A stretch of DNA of 64,000 nt from an uncultured Pseudomonadota bacterium (GTDB taxonomy: Bacteria; Pseudomonadota; Gammaproteobacteria; CAJXQU01), in contig CAJXQU010000009.1 of the NCBI GenBank assembly GCA_913058255.1, forward strand, positions 1 through 64,000, read 5' to 3'. Within the stretch, counting starts at the first letter, position 1. Each line of letters begins with the position of its first letter. The position numbers and the translations under genes are program-made. This document shows positions 17,190 to 26,360 of this stretch, piece after piece. The notes beneath the pieces were generated by a model. The model saw only the letters and a program-made list of their open reading frames with translations. It made no database searches and had not been told where the DNA came from.

Positions 17190-18770
17190 TCAAAGCTGTC
17201 CTTTGATGGGTATGAAACGCATCAAGCCCGCAACAAATCGTTGTCTCCAAGTTGAGTAGGGTTCTTTTTTATAGACTCTCTCAACTCCTTCATCATATGC
17301 ACGCCACTGAACCTTATTAGTGTCATTGAGGAACAGCTCAAAAGCCTGTGTGGGAAGTATGGTATCTATATGATTGGCAAACTGTAGTGCCAGTAGTGGA
17401 GATGATATAACAAGGCCAGACTCGGTATTAAGATAAGCAGATCGTGGATCAAAATTAAAAGAGCCAACGAATATTTTTTCGCGATCGATAATGAAAGCTT
17501 TTGTATGAAGAGTGGCCTTCGCGCCACTAGCTGCAAAAATCTCAGCACCAGATATATTCGCATCGGGTCGAACTTCGAAAATCTGAATGCCATTCATCAA
17601 AAGAGGTTTTCGTGAGGGTGAGTAACCGCCATGAACAGCGGCATGGTTGTTTGCGGCTAAAGAATTTGTGATTATTTTTACTTTTACACCACGTGCTTGC
17701 AGTGAAGAGAAGAATTCAATGCCATCTTTTCGAGGAACAAAATAGGGTGACAGTAGAATCAGCTCTTTACTGGCAGTTTGAAGTGTCTTTAATAAAGGTC
17801 CTGTTATGTCGAGGCTTGGGCCAGATTTAGATTTGATGCCCTTATCAGGTGAGTCGTAGATTAGTTTATAGGGAACCCAGTCGAATACGTCATTCTTCCC
17901 ATCGAGAAATGCCATGGCTTTTTTAATAACTACAGAAGCATACTTGGTGTTTTTGATCGACTCACGTGATTGATCAAGTTTAGTGCTCAACTGTTCCAGT
18001 GCTTTTTCTGGGGCATCCAATGGTTTTGCGAATGCAGATACAGGTAATGCGGTTTGATGATTCCAGAAACTGTCAAACATTGCAGAAACATCTTGGGCAA
18101 CACTGCCGATACCAACAACATCCAGATCACCAAACTTTTCATGTTGGCTAGCACCGAAATACTCGTCGGCAATATTACGACCGCCAATAATTGTTACTTG
18201 ATTATCGATGGTAAACGATTTGGTATGCATGCGACGATTAATGCGACTGAAATCAGTAACACCGCTCCAGGCTCGACCGAACACTCCACGTTGGAAAGGA
18301 TTAAATACACGAATTTCAAAATTTGGGTGTGTGTCAAGAGCCAGCATTTCAGCATCATAACCAGAAGCAAAGACATCATCTATTAATAGTCGGATACGCA
18401 CGCCACGATTTGCGGCTTGGAGTAAGGTGTTGATAAAAATAAGGCTGGTTGTATCGGTTTTAATCAGGTAATACTGGGCATCAATTGTACGCTCGGCTTG
18501 CTCTGCGAGCAGCAGCCGTGCGGTGAGCGCATCCATGCCGTTTAGTAGAGGATAAAAGCCCGAATGATCTTTTGGTTTAGAGGCAACAAGAGGGGTGTAT
18601 GTGGTTCCAAGTAGAGTATCTTCAGTATTAATTATGGTATGTGATTCTATTCGAGGGTGCTTATAGTTGATACTCGTGCAAGCTGTGAGTGTAGTGAGTA
18701 TCGACATTAGAAGACCCATCTTAATAAAAAGGTTGATGATAGTGTTATTCATTAATAATTGATTTGGCAC
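17190..18770 (-). CDS. Phospholipase D-family lipoprotein (ClsC-like)
   Basis: Two HKD motifs mark a complete PLD-superfamily enzyme: MHTKSFTIDNQVTIIGGRN in the first half and LHTKAFIIDREKIFVGSFNFD in the second. Overall layout resembles cardiolipin synthase C/YmdC-type proteins. The N terminus has a lipobox (LTTLTAC), so it should be a lipoprotein. The tracked start is a GTG at 18770, overlapping the preceding gene by 26 bp; an ATG at 18752 (overlap 8 bp, MNNTIINLF) fits a lipoprotein signal better. Neither has a clear ribosome site, so translational coupling is likely. It is the last gene of the sulfatase cluster. The substrate is probably a phosphodiester lipid (inference). Confidence 0.85.
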   Translation of the reverse strand: MPNQLLMNNTIINLFIKMGLLMSILTTLTACTSINYKHPRIESHTIINTEDTLLGTTYTPLVASKPKDHSGFYPLLNGMDALTARLLLAEQAERTIDAQYYLIKTDTTSLIFINTLLQAANRGVRIRLLIDDVFASGYDAEMLALDTHPNFEIRVFNPFQRGVFGRAWSGVTDFSRINRRMHTKSFTIDNQVTIIGGRNIADEYFGASQHEKFGDLDVVGIGSVAQDVSAMFDSFWNHQTALPVSAFAKPLDAPEKALEQLSTKLDQSRESIKNTKYASVVIKKAMAFLDGKNDVFDWVPYKLIYDSPDKGIKSKSGPSLDITGPLLKTLQTASKELILLSPYFVPRKDGIEFFSSLQARGVKVKIITNSLAANNHAAVHGGYSPSRKPLLMNGIQIFEVRPDANISGAEIFAASGAKATLHTKAFIIDREKIFVGSFNFDPRSAYLNTESGLVISSPLLALQFANHIDTILPTQAFELFLNDTNKVQWRAYDEGVERVYKKEPYSTWRQRFVAGLMRFIPIKGQL

Positions 18771-20001
18771 AACGGAAACCTAAATGTTGCATGCCGCTGT
18801 CAGGGCTTAAACGCATACGTCTGGAATTGCGATAACCAGAACACCAACTATCATTACAGAGAAATGAGCCACCACGTACTACTTTATTGGTCGCGTGTTG
18901 TTGATATATTTCATGACTCTTCTCTGGGCCTTGTGGGTTGATAGAGGTTGTCCCTTTCAGTATTTGTTGTTGATAATAATCGGGATCATACCAATCATTG
19001 GTCCATTCCCAAACATTGCCAGCCATGTCATAGAGGCCATAGGCATTGGGGCGGAAAGACTTAACTGGTGCGCGAGTAACGTAACCGTCTTTGCCTGTAT
19101 TGATATAGGGAAATTCCCCTTGTAAAAAGTTGCCCTGTTGGCTGTTATTTGTAGTCTTTTGATTGCCCCAAGGATACATAGTGTTCCCACCTCCCGCGCG
19201 CATGGCATATTCAAACTCGGCCTCAGTCGGCAGCCGTTTTCCACGCCACTTAGCGTAGGCCATGGCATCGTACCAAGAGACTTGGGTGACGGGCAGGTTG
19301 AGTAACTGATGAATATCGCTATTTTCAGCTTTAGGAGACTTCCAGTTTGCTCCTCTGATAAAAGACCACCAGTTGGCTAAATTTTCTTTGTTGATAGATT
19401 TATCAATTAAGTGAAAAACCAAGGCGCCGGCTTTAAGGTCCTCATCGTTTGGTTTAGGCGTGCCTGGCGGGAGTTGTTTTTTTAACTCTTCCCAATTGAT
19501 ATCCTGTTCTGCGACGGTTTTATAGCCTGTTGCCTTAACGAAGGTTAAATAATCACCGACGGTAACCTCATGTTCATCTATGTAGTAGTCAGATACACGT
19601 ACGGGGTGTTTAGGAAACTCGTCGGGTTGGGGTAAGGCACTTTCGGGCATATTTTCAAAACCGGCTACTTTATCAGCGCCCATTTCAAACTGGCTACCTT
19701 TTATCAATATCATATCAGCTGTTATGGTGTTGATATCTTGTTCTACTGGACTGATCGCATCAATTACACTCAGAAATTGTTGATCTAAATATCGTTGTCC
19801 AAGTAAAAGCTTAGTATCGGGGTTAACACAAAAAGTCGGTGTCACTTCTGTATTCGATATATCTATATTGTCTTGTGTTTTTGGCTGGGTGGCTTTTGTT
19901 GTGCCAACCTTTATGCTGCTCGTATCCTCTTTAGGGTTATCGCATGCTGTTAATACGAGCATTAATGATAATGAGGAGATTACGATTATTTTTGTGACCA
20001 T
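18745..20001 (-). CDS. Formylglycine-generating enzyme (sulfatase-modifying factor), lipoprotein
   Basis: 418 residues. A lipobox signal (LMLVLTACDNP) predicts a periplasm-facing lipoprotein. The FGE-sulfatase domain (about 65-415) carries EVTVGDYLTF, RLPTEAEFEYAMRAG, MAGNVWEWTNDWY and VVRGGSFLC. Cys382 and Cys387 (CNDSWC) occupy the positions of the two copper-binding catalytic cysteines of aerobic FGE, so it should be a true enzyme and not a catalytically lost homologue. FGE oxidises the sulfatase active-site Cys to formylglycine using oxygen. A Cys-type sulfatase is encoded two genes upstream. The 3' end overlaps the PLD gene. Confidence 0.92.
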   Translation of the reverse strand: MVTKIIVISSLSLMLVLTACDNPKEDTSSIKVGTTKATQPKTQDNIDISNTEVTPTFCVNPDTKLLLGQRYLDQQFLSVIDAISPVEQDINTITADMILIKGSQFEMGADKVAGFENMPESALPQPDEFPKHPVRVSDYYIDEHEVTVGDYLTFVKATGYKTVAEQDINWEELKKQLPPGTPKPNDEDLKAGALVFHLIDKSINKENLANWWSFIRGANWKSPKAENSDIHQLLNLPVTQVSWYDAMAYAKWRGKRLPTEAEFEYAMRAGGGNTMYPWGNQKTTNNSQQGNFLQGEFPYINTGKDGYVTRAPVKSFRPNAYGLYDMAGNVWEWTNDWYDPDYYQQQILKGTTSINPQGPEKSHEIYQQHATNKVVRGGSFLCNDSWCSGYRNSRRMRLSPDSGMQHLGFRCAKSIINE

Positions 20002-20015
20002 AAGTATTTTCTTTT

Positions 20016-21005
20016 TTATAACTCAAATGGAAAAATGACCTTCCAGTCTTTTTTCATATCAATCACTGTCCAGTTGTTATTATTGGCTTGAGTTAGTCCT
20101 TTATCAAGTCTACCGACGTTGGAATGTTTGTCATATGCCCACTCTCTATCAACATCTGTATGGTGTAAATACAGCATAAAACGTGATCCTTTACCTGATG
20201 CCGTCCACTGCATCATTTCTAAATCACCATCGGAATTACCGACGGACATAACAGGTTTACGACCAATGAATTTATTAATACTGAGTGCTTTTCCTTCGTG
20301 GTCGTTATTGAATTCTAGCTCAGGAAGACGGGTGATCGTTGTCTGGCCGTTTTCATAACTGAAATGAGTTTTTAATGTGCTACCTATAATGCGGTCTTTA
20401 GGGATACCGTAGACCTGTTCTGCCCAAGCACGTATAAACTCTATACTGCCGCCTGACACGATAAAGATTTTAAAATGATTGACACGCAAGTAATCTAATA
20501 GCTCCAGCATAGGTTGGTAGACTAATTGGGTAAACGGTTTCTTTAGAACAGGGTGTTGTGCTGTAGATAGCCACGTATTCACAAGTTGTTCAAATTCATT
20601 AGTATTCGTTTGGCTATGTGCGCTGAATACTAAATGCATCAAATCCTCTGCGTTGAATTGTGCGATCTTTTGAGTGTCATTCTCAATGACTGCCTGGTAG
20701 GGATGTGTGTCTTTCCATTCTGGGTGATCATCTGCCAGTTCGCGTATACGATCCATGGCGAAGAAGAATTGAAAATACATTGGTTGTTCGCCCCAAAGTG
20801 TACCGTCATTGTCGAAAGTGACAATACGATCCTCAGTTGCAATGAAGTGTTTACTTTTAGGATCTACCGTTTTTTCTACAAACGTTATAATAGCTGACTT
20901 TGTCTGACCTTCATTCCAAGAGGGTAAAAAGTGTTGAACATCTGATGCTTTTGAGCAAGGTATCAAACAACAGAAAAGAAAAAAGAAATGGATTTTAAAC
21001 TTCAT
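20016..21005 (-). CDS. Exported HAD-family hydrolase
   Basis: 329 residues with an N-terminal hydrophobic signal (FFFLFCCLIPC, about 1-20), so it is probably periplasmic. HAD motif I is VTFDNDGTLWGE (DxDGT), motif II KIFIVSGGS, and motif IV MSVGNSDGDLEMMQ, all intact. This suggests a phosphatase of the phosphoserine-phosphatase-like branch. It lies between the sulfatase and the FGE gene (14 bp before the latter), which implies a shared pathway, perhaps removal of phosphate alongside sulfate from an imported ester. That role is inference. Confidence 0.82.
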   Translation of the reverse strand: MKFKIHFFFLFCCLIPCSKASDVQHFLPSWNEGQTKSAIITFVEKTVDPKSKHFIATEDRIVTFDNDGTLWGEQPMYFQFFFAMDRIRELADDHPEWKDTHPYQAVIENDTQKIAQFNAEDLMHLVFSAHSQTNTNEFEQLVNTWLSTAQHPVLKKPFTQLVYQPMLELLDYLRVNHFKIFIVSGGSIEFIRAWAEQVYGIPKDRIIGSTLKTHFSYENGQTTITRLPELEFNNDHEGKALSINKFIGRKPVMSVGNSDGDLEMMQWTASGKGSRFMLYLHHTDVDREWAYDKHSNVGRLDKGLTQANNNNWTVIDMKKDWKVIFPFEL

Positions 21006-21113
21006 AACGTATTCTCTAGCTATTTTGTGACGTTAGTAATGTGAAGCGTGTTGATCGAGATGCAATATGAACAATGGTGAGCGTTGTTATTACTCGCTTC
21101 TTAATGATAAACA

Positions 21114-21140
21114 ACCCTGCCTCAGGAAATGAGACAGGGT
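21114..21140. terminator. Hairpin between sulfatase and HAD genes
   Basis: ACCCTGCCTCA and TGAGACAGGGT pair with one mismatch around GGAAA. Flanks are T-rich on both strands (GTATTTT on plus; TGTTT on minus). It could reduce read-through from the sulfatase into the HAD-FGE-PLD genes and so set expression ratios. Confidence 0.65.
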
Positions 21141-21165
21141 GTATTTTCATTATGCTATAAGCACG

Positions 21166-22695
21166 TTAATTAGAAGGTGCTTTATTAAGGATTTCAAAAG
21201 CGTTATCTAACTGTATACTGTTGCTTTTTTGACTTGGTGGATATTCTTTAAACGATTGTAACAGGTTGCCAATAACTTTCCCTGCGGGGCCGGCCATATA
21301 GAGTCGTTGCTCCATCCATTCACCATAGCCTCTGGTTTTATGCATTCTTTCAAATGGATCTAACTTTAGGTTAGTAACGATAGGGCTTGACAATGATTGT
21401 TGCGGAGACATAAACCAATCCTCTTGATCTCTAAACATGAACTTCCAATCACCATACCTTACTGCATGGAATGTGGTTTCTGTGAAATAGAAAAAGTCTT
21501 TACGTTTAGTCTTGCCGTTATTTAACACTAGATCACTTTGGTCGTAGCCGTCCAGATGGTTTTTATAGGTTTTTCCGCCTACTTTCTTACCCACTAGTAG
21601 CTCATCTTTGAGTTTATCTTCACCTTGGGTGATAGAGAGGATAGTCGGTAGCCAATCTTCCATAGTCATAAATTCACCGGTAGAAACATCTTCTGGAATA
21701 TGACCTTCCCATTTAACAATAACAGGAACTCGGAATGCACCTTCCCAACCTCCGGCACCTTTTTCACCGTGGAAAGGTTGGTTACCACCATCGGGCCATG
21801 AATGGGTTGCCGCACCATTATCGGTAGCAAACATAATAAAAGTATTATCCGCAACACCTAACTCTTCTAAATGCGAAACTAGTTGGCCAACATTGTGATC
21901 TAACTCCGCCATTCCATCGGCATATTTACCGTAACCGGTTTTACCTTCGAACTCAGAAGTTTGATGTGTAGGGTAATGCATTCTAATGAAGTTATGCCAA
22001 ACGAAGAAAGGTTTGTCTTCTTGTACAGCTCTAGACATAAAATCTTTAGATTTTTCAACCACTTGTTGATCGAGTGTCCTTTGTGCTTCAGTTCCCCAGT
22101 TGCCAAGGTCTTCAATTGTTTGCCCGCCTTTTCCATCGGCTTTGGAATGAATGATTCCCCGTGTACCAATTTTCCAGGCTTCGGCTTCCTTAGGTGTTGG
22201 GTAATCATATTGCTCTGGATATTGCGCGGCATTCAAGTGATACAAAATGCCATAAAACTCATCAAAGCCGTGATTCGTTGGTAAAAACTCATCTCTATCA
22301 CCGAAATGATTTTTACCAAATTGACCGGTTGCATAGCCATGGGGTTTAAGTAATTCAGCAATCGTTGGATCTGTACTTTGAATTCCTTCAGCTGCACCTG
22401 GTAAGCCGACTGTACTTAGCCCCGTTCTCATCGGATATTGCCCTAAAAGAAATGCGGCTCTTCCTGCAGTGCAAGACGCTTGTGCATAATGATCCATAAA
22501 CATCATGCCTTTCTTAGCAAGTTTATCAATATTAGGTGTAGTGCCGCCCATCATGCCACGATGATAAGCACTAATATTCCACATACCAACATCATCTCCC
22601 CAAATAATTAAAATATTTGGTTTTTTATCTTCAGCGTGAGCTGTACTCGATAATAATATAAATAATAAGCTAAAAGCTTTAATGAACTTTTGCAT
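21166..22695 (-). CDS. Cys-type sulfatase, periplasmic (arylsulfatase family)
   Basis: 509 residues with a Sec signal (about 1-21, STAHA). Metal-binding Asp pair in IIWGDDVGMW. The activation motif is SCTAGRAAFLLG, i.e. C-x-A-x-R, whose Cys must be converted to formylglycine for activity. FATDNGAATH supplies the distal metal ligands. It is the Cys form, matching the FGE encoded downstream. It hydrolyses sulfate esters; the substrate is unknown. Its upstream neighbour is an outer-membrane protein gene (38 bp gap). Confidence 0.92.
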   Translation of the reverse strand: MQKFIKAFSLLFILLSSTAHAEDKKPNILIIWGDDVGMWNISAYHRGMMGGTTPNIDKLAKKGMMFMDHYAQASCTAGRAAFLLGQYPMRTGLSTVGLPGAAEGIQSTDPTIAELLKPHGYATGQFGKNHFGDRDEFLPTNHGFDEFYGILYHLNAAQYPEQYDYPTPKEAEAWKIGTRGIIHSKADGKGGQTIEDLGNWGTEAQRTLDQQVVEKSKDFMSRAVQEDKPFFVWHNFIRMHYPTHQTSEFEGKTGYGKYADGMAELDHNVGQLVSHLEELGVADNTFIMFATDNGAATHSWPDGGNQPFHGEKGAGGWEGAFRVPVIVKWEGHIPEDVSTGEFMTMEDWLPTILSITQGEDKLKDELLVGKKVGGKTYKNHLDGYDQSDLVLNNGKTKRKDFFYFTETTFHAVRYGDWKFMFRDQEDWFMSPQQSLSSPIVTNLKLDPFERMHKTRGYGEWMEQRLYMAGPAGKVIGNLLQSFKEYPPSQKSNSIQLDNAFEILNKAPSN

Positions 22696-22733
22696 TCTTA
22701 ATTCCCCTCTTGGTAGTTTTTATAAAAATAGGT

Positions 22734-23543
22734 TTACTTAGAAAACTGCATATTTACTGCGAAATAGATCTGCCATTTAGGTTGGCCAGGACCTTTATCA
22801 AAAATAGAATACTGCGGTTCAACAAAAAAATTGAAAACCGTTTTATTCTTTTGAATCACTTTTCCTAAACGAAGGCCTACTGGTATGCTGTAACTATCAT
22901 TTTTAAAGTTGTATCCCCAAAGAGGCGCCATACCTGTATACCAACCTTTCTCAAGTTGATATACAAGAAAAGGTTGAAGAGCTGCTAGTGATACACGATC
23001 ACGCCCATTTGTATCTCCAACACCAGCGCGATAGGTTAATAAATAACCATATTGAAATTTTTCAGAACGCGCATTGAAGTAAACATTCGCCAACCCCAGC
23101 TGTAATTGTTCAGCCCCTAGCCGATCATCTGTCGCGGTGGGCAAAACCACTTGTGGCCCGATACCAAAACTAATTTTCGGATCACCTGTTTTAAAAAGGT
23201 AAGAAGCAAAAATATCAAAATCACCTATGCCCGTCTCTCTAGTTCCATCAGTATTAACAGGTAAACTATTAATCGGTAATGATGCTCGTGCTAACCAATT
23301 CGTTTTGCCAATACTGACAGGCTTGCCGTAGCGTAATACAAATTGATTTCCTTTTTGGTTACTCTCGGTGAACTTACCGATGTAATAATTTTGAATATTA
23401 AACGAGGTTGTTTCTGCTAGCGGATTGTTTGCATCTGAAGTTGTATTTGTTGCTTCAAAATCATCCTGAGCCTGCGCCGTCTGACTAGATATGCCAAGCG
23501 ACATAACAGCGATAATAGATGTTGCGATTCTCTTGTAAACCAT
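22734..23543 (-). CDS. Outer-membrane protein, phenol-MetA-type transporter family
   Basis: 269 residues with a Sec signal (about 1-25, AQAQ). The mature sequence is a predicted beta-barrel with repeated aromatic-bounded strands (FVLRYGKPV, GIGDFDIFASYLF, SFGIGPQVVLPT), ending FAVNMQFSK. The pattern resembles the MetA-pathway/transporter outer-membrane family. GGGGGG precedes the ATG. As the first gene of the sulfatase cluster it may import or bind the sulfated compound (inference). Confidence 0.7.
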   Translation of the reverse strand: MVYKRIATSIIAVMSLGISSQTAQAQDDFEATNTTSDANNPLAETTSFNIQNYYIGKFTESNQKGNQFVLRYGKPVSIGKTNWLARASLPINSLPVNTDGTRETGIGDFDIFASYLFKTGDPKISFGIGPQVVLPTATDDRLGAEQLQLGLANVYFNARSEKFQYGYLLTYRAGVGDTNGRDRVSLAALQPFLVYQLEKGWYTGMAPLWGYNFKNDSYSIPVGLRLGKVIQKNKTVFNFFVEPQYSIFDKGPGQPKWQIYFAVNMQFSK

Positions 23544-24692
23544 AATCCCCCCGGTGGTTTTTATAATTAGATGTTAAAAATCATCTTAGGTTACCTCAAC
23601 TTAATTATCAAGGAGCTTTAGTTAATTTAGTAAAAGATCAAAAGTTGAATTTTATTTAAGCTATTTTTTTATTCCAGCTACTCTCTGTATGGGCATTATG
23701 TAAAGCACAACCGAAATAAAAATGAAGGATGCAAGTATTTGTGCTATTACAAATAAATGGTTTTAACAGGAGAGTTCGAGTCGTAAGTGAATCACCTTTC
23801 AGGTGTTCTGAAGTTCAGATATTTCATGGGGCTATCATGGTGGTTTTTCATAATGACGCCAATGAAGTTTTACTCAAGATTATCGATGTTGAACTTCTTA
23901 ATCGGATACTGCCGAAATGGCCATTGGCATTCTCGATAGTATTTTTTGTAGAATTTAATAAGGCTTGCAAAAATAGGCAGTCGTTTTTATCTTCTCACTT
24001 ATTTTTTTGTGGTGGTGAAAAACTCCAGATTACTATGAAAGATCAAGTTTTGTATCGTACCGGATAATCGCAGATTTGAGGCTCTCGCAAGGTAAGAGCA
24101 TTGTTTTTCGTGTAGGGACACAGAATTAATTTAGCTTCTCAGTGATCAAGGTGAGTGCGTTACTTAAGTAGGTGTTTATAGAATTTTAATCTAAAATTTT
24201 TAAGACTAAAAGTCGGTGCAAGATTTTATGGCTGATGATTTTAAATGTCTCTATCTTCGTGCTAGGCAGTCGATTTTTTAGTAATTTCTTGAACTGAATA
24301 GTCTTTTCGTAAGTAAAGAGATAAAGTGCTTTTCGGTTCAGATACATTGTAAATGTAGGTATTACTTTTTCATAACACAACTTCGAATAGCTGTTGTTAG
24401 TTTAATTAAGAGTTTGTTTTTTAGATTTTTTCCCGATCGGCCAGAGACAGAGGCTATTGATTTAAACCTTTGAGCTAGTGAATTAATCTTTGTATTCTTA
24501 GATAGAGAGGCATGACATGCCCCCGGCATTTCTGGTATTGATTAAAGGTGAAAATAGAGGTTTTTGGTTGCTTATTGGAGAGAGAAATACCTTGTTCGAT
24601 CAACCCTAGGGACTCCAATATTAGAGTGTTTTTTGTTGATATAGATATACTCATGTTCTCACGACAACTTCATAATTTTTCTAATTTTAGAG
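23544..24692. other. Long gene-poor stretch
   Basis: 1.15 kb between two minus-strand operons. The only sizeable ORF, 23729-24067 (112 codons, plus strand), has a weak GAAGG ribosome-site candidate and no recognisable domain; I leave it unannotated. Several short hairpins (for example GCTCTCGCAAGGTAAGAGC near 24083) are present. The promoter of the sulfatase cluster should be near 23560-23640. Confidence 0.35.
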
Positions 24693-26360
24693 TTAGTCCA
24701 ACTTCTCCAAACAAATAATTTTATCCATCCGTTCTAGTCCTATTTTTCTATGAGTGATCATCAAAATGCTGATGTCGGGATTATCGTCAAAAATAGCATT
24801 CAGCATTTTTTTCTCAGTGATGGTATCTAGTCCTTCTCCCGGCTCGTCTAGGATTAGGATGGGTGTGTTTTTGAGTAAGGCTCTGGCGGTGGCTATACGG
24901 CGTGATTGGCCGCCTGAGAGTTTAAGGCCTGCTTCGCCGATCCATGTGTCATATCCCTGGGGCTGGCTGATGATGAAGTCGTGTATTTGTGCGGTTCGAC
25001 AGGCTTGCTCTATTTCATCATCATTCGCATTGTTATTCGCTAATAGTAAGTTCCTTTTGATTGTGCTGTTAAATAGTAGGGTTTGTTGACTGACGACGCT
25101 GAAATATTGACGACTGTCGTCACTGTGGAAATGTTCGAGAGAGTGGCCGCCGAGTGTTATTTCTCCGCTTGTTATTGGCCAGAGTCTTAGTAGTAAATGC
25201 ATAACGCTGGTTTTGCCGGCGCCACTTTCACCGATGATAGCTAACTTGTTACCTTGAGGAAGTTTAAAGTTGAGCGAACTGAGAACATTCCCTTGCTTTT
25301 CATCGTAGTGAAAGCTGACTTGCTTAAACTCGATATCAAAATTTTCTGGTTTAGGTGAGGCAGTTTTAGGTTCTTTGATCAGTGGTTTTTTGTCGACGAT
25401 TTCAAAAATACGTTTGGCTGATTTCAATGTTTCAGGCAATAATTGCAGTGCTAAGGGCAGGGGAGCAATGGCCTCGAAACTCGCGAGTGCAAATAGCGCC
25501 AACATAGGGATGTTTGCAGCGGAAATTTGTTGTTCTTTAAGTAGTGGGATGCTCAGAAGCAGCATGCTCCACATTGCTAGGTTTGCGCAGAACAACATGG
25601 CTGCCTGGGAGATACCGTATAAACTGGCTTGTTTTTCCTGATCCTGTAACAGGTCCTCAGTTAATTGGGATATTTTGCCCGCTTGTGTGTCTGCAGCTCC
25701 GTAGATCAGCAGTTCCCCCATACCTTGTACGCTGTCTGAGGTGGTTACTCGTAGATCGCTTTTGCATGTGATCAATCGTTCACCACTGTGTTTGGCTTGT
25801 CTGTTGATCAGAATAGGGACTAACACACCGGCAATAAATAATAGTGACATTTCTACAAGTAAAAGTATGTCGTTGTATTGGTGCAGGAATAAGGCAAAGA
25901 ACACACATGCGATGATGGCGACGATAATCGGCGCTAGGATCCGTAAATAGAAATTTTCGAGGTGATCAATATCAGCTCTAATTCGGCTAAGAAGATCGCC
26001 GCTGTGATAGTGCTGTAAAACAGCTGGGGCTAGTGGTTCTAAGTGTTGATAAAACCAGACTCGTAGGGACGCCAGTAATCTAAATGTGGCCTCGTGAGTG
26101 ACTAACCTTTCAGCATAACGTCCCGCCGTGCGTGTTATGGCAAAACCTCGAATAGCAGCGGCTGGTGTAAAGTAGTTCACCTCTGTCGTGCCGGCGGCTC
26201 CGGCAATTGCCATCATAGTAATAAACCAACCTGCTAATGCAAGTAGACTGACATTGGCCAGAATCGTCATTAATGACAAGCACACTCCTAACAGCATCCA
26301 TGCCCAATAGGGTCGAAACAACTTCAGAAGTCTGCATAATATATTTATGTTATTTATCAT
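24693..26360 (-). CDS. cydC: CydC, heterodimeric ABC exporter of glutathione/cysteine
   Basis: 555 residues: six-helix transmembrane domain (about 1-310), then ATPase with Walker A IGESGAGKTS, signature LKLSGGQSRR and Walker B ILILDEPGEG. With CydD it exports reducing thiols to the periplasm, needed to assemble cytochrome bd. The start overlaps the cydD stop in ATGA, so the two are translationally coupled. It is the last gene of cydABX-DC; no clear terminator was seen downstream. Confidence 0.92.
   Translation of the reverse strand: MINNINILCRLLKLFRPYWAWMLLGVCLSLMTILANVSLLALAGWFITMMAIAGAAGTTEVNYFTPAAAIRGFAITRTAGRYAERLVTHEATFRLLASLRVWFYQHLEPLAPAVLQHYHSGDLLSRIRADIDHLENFYLRILAPIIVAIIACVFFALFLHQYNDILLLVEMSLLFIAGVLVPILINRQAKHSGERLITCKSDLRVTTSDSVQGMGELLIYGAADTQAGKISQLTEDLLQDQEKQASLYGISQAAMLFCANLAMWSMLLLSIPLLKEQQISAANIPMLALFALASFEAIAPLPLALQLLPETLKSAKRIFEIVDKKPLIKEPKTASPKPENFDIEFKQVSFHYDEKQGNVLSSLNFKLPQGNKLAIIGESGAGKTSVMHLLLRLWPITSGEITLGGHSLEHFHSDDSRQYFSVVSQQTLLFNSTIKRNLLLANNNANDDEIEQACRTAQIHDFIISQPQGYDTWIGEAGLKLSGGQSRRIATARALLKNTPILILDEPGEGLDTITEKKMLNAIFDDNPDISILMITHRKIGLERMDKIICLEKLD

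Noticed and set aside
18054-18386. 110-residue ORF opposite the PLD gene
   Set aside because: Antisense shadow of the conserved HKD region.
23729-24067. 112-residue ORF in the long gap before the cyd genes
   Set aside because: No recognisable domain, only a weak ribosome-site candidate, and unusual composition; left unannotated although a real orphan gene cannot be excluded.
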